Below, one piece after another: positions 59,297 to 64,000 of a stretch of 64,000 nucleotides of DNA (position 1 is its first letter; each line of letters starts with the position of its first letter). The notes under the pieces are model-generated. The model ran no database searches and was not told where the DNA came from. It saw only the letters and a list, made by a program, of their open reading frames with translations. Made by a program: the position numbers and the translations under genes. Origin of the DNA: Deefgea rivuli DSM 18356 (GTDB taxonomy: Bacteria > Pseudomonadota > Gammaproteobacteria > Burkholderiales > Chitinibacteraceae); NCBI RefSeq assembly GCF_000620145.1, contig NZ_KK211083.1:1-64000 (forward strand), in the 5' to 3' direction.

Positions 59297-60013
59297 ATGA
59301 AAAAATTATCGCTCGATAAAATCCTGCAAAGCCAAGGCTTTGGTTCGCGTAAAGGTTGCCGTGATTTAATCGAAGAAGGCGAAGTTTCGATTGATGGCGT
59401 GGTGATTACGAAATGGAAAACTGAATACGAGCCACAAGGTTTGGTGTTTCAAGTTTTCGATGAAATCTGGGAATACCGCGAAAAAGTTTATCTGGTGCTC
59501 AATAAACCCAGCGGTTACGAGTGCTCGCGCAAACCAACGCATCATCCTGCCGTATTGACTTTATTCCCGCAAAACATGGAATGGCGCGATGTGCAGCCGG
59601 TGGGGCGACTCGATCACGATACGACGGGGCTTTTGCTGTTGTCGGACGATGGCAGCTTTATCCACGCGCAAAGCTCACCAAAACGTCACCAACCCAAAAC
59701 TTATATTGCGACGACGGCTGAGCCGGTGAGCGATGAATTGGTGCGAGATTTATTGGCTGGCGTGAAATTGATTGATGAAAATGAGCCGATTGCGGCTTTG
59801 GTGGCCAATCGTCTTAGCGAAAATCAAATCGAAATGGTGCTTGAGCAAGGCAAGTATCATCAAGTGAAGCGCATGTTGGCGGCCGCTGGTAACCATTGCA
59901 GTGCTTTATCACGGGTGCAAATTGGTGGATTGAAATTGGCGGATTTAAATTTACCTGAAGGCGAATGGCGCTATCTGACTGCCGAAGAGTTAACACTTTT
60001 GCAACGAGAGTAA
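59297..60013 (+). CDS. rsuA: 16S rRNA pseudouridine synthase RsuA
   Basis: The enzyme makes pseudouridine 516 in 16S rRNA. The N-terminal S4 RNA-binding domain is clear (KLSLDKILQSQGFGSRKGCR, DLIEEGEVSIDGVV). The catalytic aspartate lies in VGRLDHDTTGLLLLSDDG. Later motifs PKTYIATT and EGKYHQVKRMLAAAGNH (as EQGKYHQVKRMLAAAGNHCS) fit RsuA rather than RluB/E. The product is 238 residues. The gene stands alone. Confidence 0.93.
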   Translation: MKKLSLDKILQSQGFGSRKGCRDLIEEGEVSIDGVVITKWKTEYEPQGLVFQVFDEIWEYREKVYLVLNKPSGYECSRKPTHHPAVLTLFPQNMEWRDVQPVGRLDHDTTGLLLLSDDGSFIHAQSSPKRHQPKTYIATTAEPVSDELVRDLLAGVKLIDENEPIAALVANRLSENQIEMVLEQGKYHQVKRMLAAAGNHCSALSRVQIGGLKLADLNLPEGEWRYLTAEELTLLQRE

Positions 60014-60086
60014 GCATTTCCTGCTGAAATCTACGGTCGGCGGTGCACATTATCTATACTGCGATTTTTGACTATGGATTAAAGCA

Positions 60087-61835
60087 ATGGGTGTGATGCA
60101 GCGAATTTTGGCCTATTGTCTGCTTGGCATGACTGCGCTGCTGATTGCAATGGGCGGCGCAAGTTATGCGCTGATTGCGCATCTAGAAGCGCAGCAAGTG
60201 ACTGCGACGCTCAATGCCCTCAAGCTACACACTCAGGCTCAGTTTGCACTGCTGGGAGACATTATCCGGCAAGAAGAATTGAGTCTGCAGTCTCATTGGC
60301 ACAGCGCGCTACCTGCTGTTTTGCAGCAACTTAATCCCGATCCTTTTGCCGCATCACCTCAAGCATTAAGCCAAATCGCCCAAGATTTGCACGTTGATGC
60401 GGTGTATCTGATTAATCGGGATGCACAAATTGTGGTCGGTAGCATCAGTCAAGAACGCGACTTAAATTTGGGTACGGTGTCTAGCGTGCTGGGTGATCAG
60501 CTCAAGCAACAGATTGGTTCCGGTCAGCACATCAAGCATCATCTTGGCGTTTCGCTTAGAACTGGCCAATTGATGCTGTATCACTACTACGCGCCAGAAG
60601 GGCAAAATTATTGGCTGGAAACGGCGGTGGCACTCAAGCCTTTTTTGCAGCGGCAGCACGTTTTAAGCAACCGTTATCCACTGTTTGAAGCTTGGTTTAA
60701 AGCGGGTGCAGGCGGCGTCTTACCGATAAATAAAATTGATATTCTGCTGCAGCGCGAGACGGGCAATTATTCGATATTGACTGAGCGCATTGTTGAGCAA
60801 AAGGCCGCCACGGGATCTGCAGCACCCACCGAGATAGCGCCGGCCGCGCTGCAAAATCAGCAAGGGCATTATTCGATTGCGCTGCCGCTGGGCGAGGATA
60901 TGGCTTTTGCCAATGCGGTGCTGGCTGTTGATTTAGACCTGTCGGCATTTCAGTCCGCCAAACGCACTGTGCTGATAGTTTTGCTGCTGCTGTGGTTGAT
61001 TGCAATGGGTGCGACCACGTGGTGGCTGCGGCGGAGCGGGCGGCAGATCATAGCGACAGCGGTGCATGTATTAAAGCAATACGCTGTTGGGCAGCAGCCA
61101 AAAGAGTCTTTGGGCACTTGTTGGTTGCCATTGCAACAGTACGCTTTGGCGCAGCAGCATGAATTGTCGGAGCTGGCCAGATTGCAGCGTGTTGAGCGCA
61201 CCGAAGTGGCGTATGCGCAGCAGCAAAAAACGCAATCGCTGGAGGCCGAAATAGTTCGCCGTCGAGACAGCGAAGCGACGCTGGCCGAATTAAGGTTGGG
61301 CTTGGAAATGGCCAATCGGCGTTTGATCGAAGTGAATACGAGTTTAATTCATGAAGCTGAAACAGACCCGCTGACCAGTTGTGGTAATCGGCGCATGTTT
61401 GAGCAAATGGCGGCGGCAGAAATCTCGCGGGCGATTCGCTACGCGCATCCGGTGTGTTTATTGATGCTCGATATTGATTTTTTTAAGCGAGTGAATGATG
61501 AATTTGGTCACCCGATGGGCGATCAGGTTTTGATTTATTTAGCTGATTTACTGCGCAAACAAATTCGCCCGAGTGATCGTTTATTCCGTTGGGGCGGTGA
61601 AGAATTTGCGCTATTGGTGCCCGGTGTTTCGCTGGAGCAAGGGCGAATTTTGGCGGAAAAATTGCGCCAAAGCGTTGCTGATGCGGTGTTCCCGCATCAA
61701 GTTCCGCTCACGATTAGCATCGGCGTAGCGCTATTTACCGGAGAGGCATCGGTCGATGATTGGGTTAAGCGCTCAGATACCGCGCTTTATGCTGCCAAAA
61801 CTAAGGGTCGTAATCGCGTCGAGCTGGCTGTTTAG
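60087..61835 (+). CDS. Membrane GGDEF diguanylate cyclase with periplasmic sensor
   Basis: The enzyme makes cyclic di-GMP. Membrane helix 1 is at residues ~8-30 (LAYCLLGMTALLIAMGGASY), then a periplasmic domain of about 270 residues with a Cache-like look (DLHVDAVYLINRDAQIVVGS), helix 2 (VLIVLLLLWLIAMGATTWWL), a coiled-coil linker and the GGDEF domain. The active motif is WGGEEFALL with an RxxD inhibitory site (RPSD) five residues before it. The ligand is unknown. A degenerate GGDEF gene lies convergent downstream. Confidence 0.92.
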   Translation: MGVMQRILAYCLLGMTALLIAMGGASYALIAHLEAQQVTATLNALKLHTQAQFALLGDIIRQEELSLQSHWHSALPAVLQQLNPDPFAASPQALSQIAQDLHVDAVYLINRDAQIVVGSISQERDLNLGTVSSVLGDQLKQQIGSGQHIKHHLGVSLRTGQLMLYHYYAPEGQNYWLETAVALKPFLQRQHVLSNRYPLFEAWFKAGAGGVLPINKIDILLQRETGNYSILTERIVEQKAATGSAAPTEIAPAALQNQQGHYSIALPLGEDMAFANAVLAVDLDLSAFQSAKRTVLIVLLLLWLIAMGATTWWLRRSGRQIIATAVHVLKQYAVGQQPKESLGTCWLPLQQYALAQQHELSELARLQRVERTEVAYAQQQKTQSLEAEIVRRRDSEATLAELRLGLEMANRRLIEVNTSLIHEAETDPLTSCGNRRMFEQMAAAEISRAIRYAHPVCLLMLDIDFFKRVNDEFGHPMGDQVLIYLADLLRKQIRPSDRLFRWGGEEFALLVPGVSLEQGRILAEKLRQSVADAVFPHQVPLTISIGVALFTGEASVDDWVKRSDTALYAAKTKGRNRVELAV

Positions 61836-61883
61836 CAACGGTATCGTGGTTTTAAGTTGGGCTGAATACAGGTGATTTTGTTA

Positions 61884-61930
61884 GGTATTGCCAGCTATGC
61901 AGCTTCTGGCAATCCATCCATAGCAATACC
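61884..61930. repeat. GTATTGC palindromic element, copy 12, overlapping a gene 3' end
   Basis: GGTATTGC (61884-61891) and GCAATACC (61923-61930) are perfect ends. The last ~11 codons and the stop of the degenerate GGDEF gene (stop at 61895) lie inside the element. Confidence 0.75.
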
Positions 61931-63103
61931 CTTGTTGCTATGAATTTTATTCAGCAGTGCCCCAACATCTTGTTGGCTTGGGGCTGTTTTGCTAGGGGTG
62001 CTGGCCGCTTTGCGTTTTTGGATTTCAGTTTGCACGCTATGAAGTAATTCATACACCGTGTCGCCATTCTTACCCGCTTTGACCATATTCACCACGCAGT
62101 TGAGGTGAAAGCTGCTATCGCTATGCTCGATTTGCAAAGCATTTATCGCTAGCTCGATTTCGAGCATCATATTGCGAATTTGCTGCATTGGTAGATTGCT
62201 ACATAGCAAAATAAAATCATTGCCAGTAAAGCGCCCAATAGATAGACCGCTATCGCCTGCGATGTCTTTCAGTACGCGGGCGGATTTGCGTAGCGCCATG
62301 TCGCCAGCAGCAAAACCATAACGCTGATTGATTTCCTGAAATTGCCTGAGATTCACAGCAATCATCGCAAACGATTGTTGGTATCGTTGCGCGCGGCGCA
62401 GTTCGCGAATCGCGCTTTCTTCAATACCACGGCGATTCAGCAGGCCGGTCAGTGCGTCATAGCGAACCAGCTTAATCAGCCGAGTGTGCAATCGATGCGA
62501 GAGCGCATTGTGGTAGCAATAAGGCAATGCCAGCTGACCCACCAAGAGCGTAATTAATAGCGTGAGATGCAGGTTTTCGCTCGGTACAAGGTAAAGCCCA
62601 ATGACGAAAAACAGCGTAGAAAAAACCACCAGCACCGCCATCAACAAGCCGCGCGGCATGGCCCATTGTTCATCGTTATCGGCGTGCCGAGTTTCAAAAG
62701 CGATCATGAGCCACAATGGCACAGTGAGTAAGCAAAGTAGTCGTAATGTGGCTTGTGTAGTGAGCAGGCCAGTCCATTGAGCCAGCAGTAATACGGCAGC
62801 AACACCCAAGCTGCTTGCCCACCAACCCAGCAAAGCCGGGCGCGCAAAGAAACGCCGAGTTCCAGCCAGCAAGATGAGTAGACCGCAGACCCAGATCAGA
62901 CCCGCTAGGGTCACAAAGGCCGTATCGAGCAGTAGAACGAAAGCTATGCCGCCCGCCGCCAGTAGGCCACCGCCGTAGGAGATCGTGCCTAGGCCGCGTT
63001 CGGAATGATGGGCGCGCGCCAACAGAGCGTATTGGCCGATGGCCAGACCGCCCGAAATCAGCATTACCCAGAATAAAATAGTGAATGAAAGTGAAAATTC
63101 CAT
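61895..63103 (-). CDS. Membrane protein with degenerate GGDEF domain
   Basis: A 402-residue inner-membrane protein. Six or seven helices occupy about residues 5-205 (FSLSFTILFWVMLISGGLAI; LLLDTAFVTLAGLIWVCGLL). A GGDEF-fold domain follows (KLVRYDALTGLLNRRGIEES, YQQSFAMIAVNLRQFQEINQ), but the active-site loop is FTGNDFIL in place of GGDEF and no RxxD is present, so it should not make cyclic di-GMP. It may bind GTP or act as a receptor. The C-terminal residues KGIAMDGLPEAA come from a palindromic element. Confidence 0.88.
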   Translation of the reverse strand: MEFSLSFTILFWVMLISGGLAIGQYALLARAHHSERGLGTISYGGGLLAAGGIAFVLLLDTAFVTLAGLIWVCGLLILLAGTRRFFARPALLGWWASSLGVAAVLLLAQWTGLLTTQATLRLLCLLTVPLWLMIAFETRHADNDEQWAMPRGLLMAVLVVFSTLFFVIGLYLVPSENLHLTLLITLLVGQLALPYCYHNALSHRLHTRLIKLVRYDALTGLLNRRGIEESAIRELRRAQRYQQSFAMIAVNLRQFQEINQRYGFAAGDMALRKSARVLKDIAGDSGLSIGRFTGNDFILLCSNLPMQQIRNMMLEIELAINALQIEHSDSSFHLNCVVNMVKAGKNGDTVYELLHSVQTEIQKRKAASTPSKTAPSQQDVGALLNKIHSNKGIAMDGLPEAA

Positions 63104-63188
63104 AGCAGAAAACTACAGGAAAACCCTAGTGTCGTGGAGCATGAGCAGATAGATGGTGAATGTATGCAGACAGAATGCAACGAATGGT

Positions 63189-63194
63189 TATAAT
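63189..63194 (+). promoter_or_regulatory. Possible -10 box of the PfkB kinase gene
   Basis: A perfect TATAAT 28 bases before the start codon; no clear -35 at the right distance. Confidence 0.45.
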
Positions 63195-63221
63195 TCGGCC
63201 ATTCACTCTGGAGAAACAATA

Positions 63222-64000
63222 ATGTCTGCACTGATTTGCGGCTCGATGGCTTATGACACGATCATGGTTTTCCACGATCAATTTAAAAAACATATCCTGC
63301 CAGAGCAGATTCATAAGCTATCGGTGTCTTTCTTTGTGCCAGATATGCGCCGTGAATTTGGTGGTTGTGCCGGTAATATCGGCTATACGCTAAAAATGCT
63401 CGGTTCAGAACCGTTGATTATGGCGACTGTTGGTGCTGATTTCGCACCGTACGCGCAGCGCCTAGACGCGCTAGCGATCCGCCGCGATTTCATCACTGAG
63501 CATGGCGATTTCACCGGCCAATGTTTTATCACGACTGATTTGGACGACAATCAAATCAACGCTTTTCACCCTGGTGCAATGGGCGTTTCGCACTTGAATC
63601 AAGTGAGCGACGTGAAAGAAGCGATTCAAATCGCAATTGTGTCGCCAGACGGCAAGCAAGGCATGCAAGAACATTGTGCGCAATTGGCCGCCGCTAAAAT
63701 CCCGTTTATTTTCGATCCGGGCCAAGGCATGCCGATGTTCAGCGGCGAAGAGTTGCTTGAATTGGTGAAATTGGCTGATTATTTAACGCTGAACGATTAC
63801 GAAGCCGAAATGCTCGTCGAGCGCACGGGTTTAAGCTTGGCGCAATTGGCCGAGCAAGTAAAAGCCTTGGTGGTGACTTTGGGCGCTGAAGGCGCGCAAA
63901 TTTACGCCGATGGCGTACGCCATGACATTCCAGCCGTACCGGCAGCAGCAGTGCTTGATCCTACCGGTTGCGGCGATGCATTCCGTGCGGGTTTGCTGCA
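63222..64000 (+). CDS. PfkB-family carbohydrate/nucleoside kinase (cut by window edge)
   Basis: The first 259 codons of a ribokinase-family enzyme, starting MSALICGSMAYDTIMVFHDQ after GGAG. The family N-terminal motif is FGGCAGNIGYTLKMLGSEPL, and the catalytic anion-hole/Asp region is DPTGCGDAFRAGLL, cut by the edge just after it. Only the last ~15% is missing. The CGSMAYDTI and lid segment resemble adenosine kinase-like members of beta- and gammaproteobacteria. No metabolic neighbour is visible. Confidence 0.9.
   Translation, partial: MSALICGSMAYDTIMVFHDQFKKHILPEQIHKLSVSFFVPDMRREFGGCAGNIGYTLKMLGSEPLIMATVGADFAPYAQRLDALAIRRDFITEHGDFTGQCFITTDLDDNQINAFHPGAMGVSHLNQVSDVKEAIQIAIVSPDGKQGMQEHCAQLAAAKIPFIFDPGQGMPMFSGEELLELVKLADYLTLNDYEAEMLVERTGLSLAQLAEQVKALVVTLGAEGAQIYADGVRHDIPAVPAAAVLDPTGCGDAFRAGLL

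Noticed and set aside
1-64000. CRISPR array or prophage
   Set aside because: No regularly spaced identical repeats and no phage structural or integrase genes are present.

Overview
The window reads as a chromosomal segment of a betaproteobacterium, most likely from the Neisseriales and possibly near the chitin-using genera Chitinibacter or Deefgea. That placement is inferred from three things: the gshA/gshB/apbE/PTS-IIA/HPr/EI neighbourhood, a secreted protein with two chitin-binding-type modules, and the general flavour of the proteins. No rRNA or marker gene fixes it. There is one tRNA gene (Tyr), no CRISPR array and no prophage. The only insertion sequence is an IS110-type end cut by the left edge.

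Layout. 1-0.5 kb: IS110-family end and a repeat remnant. 0.5-8.6 kb: surface or periplasmic proteins (5'-nucleotidase-like lipoprotein, a second lipoprotein, a beta carbonic anhydrase) with a YgiQ radical SAM protein and an O-methyltransferase. 8.6-18 kb: a long minus-strand block that reads, in transcription order, gshA, sugE/gdx, gshB, apbE, EIIA-Man, HPr, EI, then a TPR-diguanylate cyclase overlapping a TPR protein. 18-27 kb: chemoreceptor, transglutaminase-like protein with an unlisted 57-residue ORF upstream, LysR regulator, solute-binding protein, CorA, and a FecR protein beside a CHASE2 adenylate/guanylate cyclase. 27-34.6 kb: DUF1428, CBM5/12 protein, CDF cation exporter, MmcQ/YjbR, HAD, FemAB-like acyltransferase and YaeQ, separated by many palindromic repeats. 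34.6-46.7 kb: degenerate EAL-HDOD protein, MarC, a DnaA-box cluster, ProB, a MliC/YbaY-type fusion, an acetyltransferase, a second chemoreceptor, a GlmS-like SIS protein without a working glutaminase site, and an EamA transporter with an elaborate leader. 47-52.7 kb: BenE, NudC, a small lipoprotein, ArsC-like protein, tRNA-Tyr, SulP. 52.8-58.4 kb: an arsenic resistance locus (arsJ, GAPDH and arsC on the minus strand; arsR and acr3 on the plus strand) broken by two AT-rich cargo genes. 58.6-64 kb: tyrosine phosphatase, RsuA, an active-looking and a degenerate GGDEF protein, and a PfkB kinase cut by the right edge.

How the genes work together. gshA and gshB make glutathione. IIA, HPr and EI form a sugar-type phosphorelay whose partners are not in the window. 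ArsR would control arsenate reduction (ArsC), arsenite export (Acr3) and the GAPDH/ArsJ route that makes and exports 1-arseno-3-phosphoglycerate. Second-messenger genes are frequent: two intact GGDEF proteins, one degenerate GGDEF, one degenerate EAL-HDOD and one class III cyclase.

The most unusual features are non-coding. At least seven families of short palindromic repeats occupy the intergenic spaces. One, about 45-50 bp with GTATTGC/GCAATAC ends, has a dozen copies; two of them exactly fill the gap between convergent genes and others run into the 3' ends of coding regions. The EamA gene at 45.8-46.7 kb is preceded by a possible 26-codon leader peptide and a fold in which a perfect 7-base complement could hide its ribosome binding site. 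This looks like an undescribed translational attenuator.
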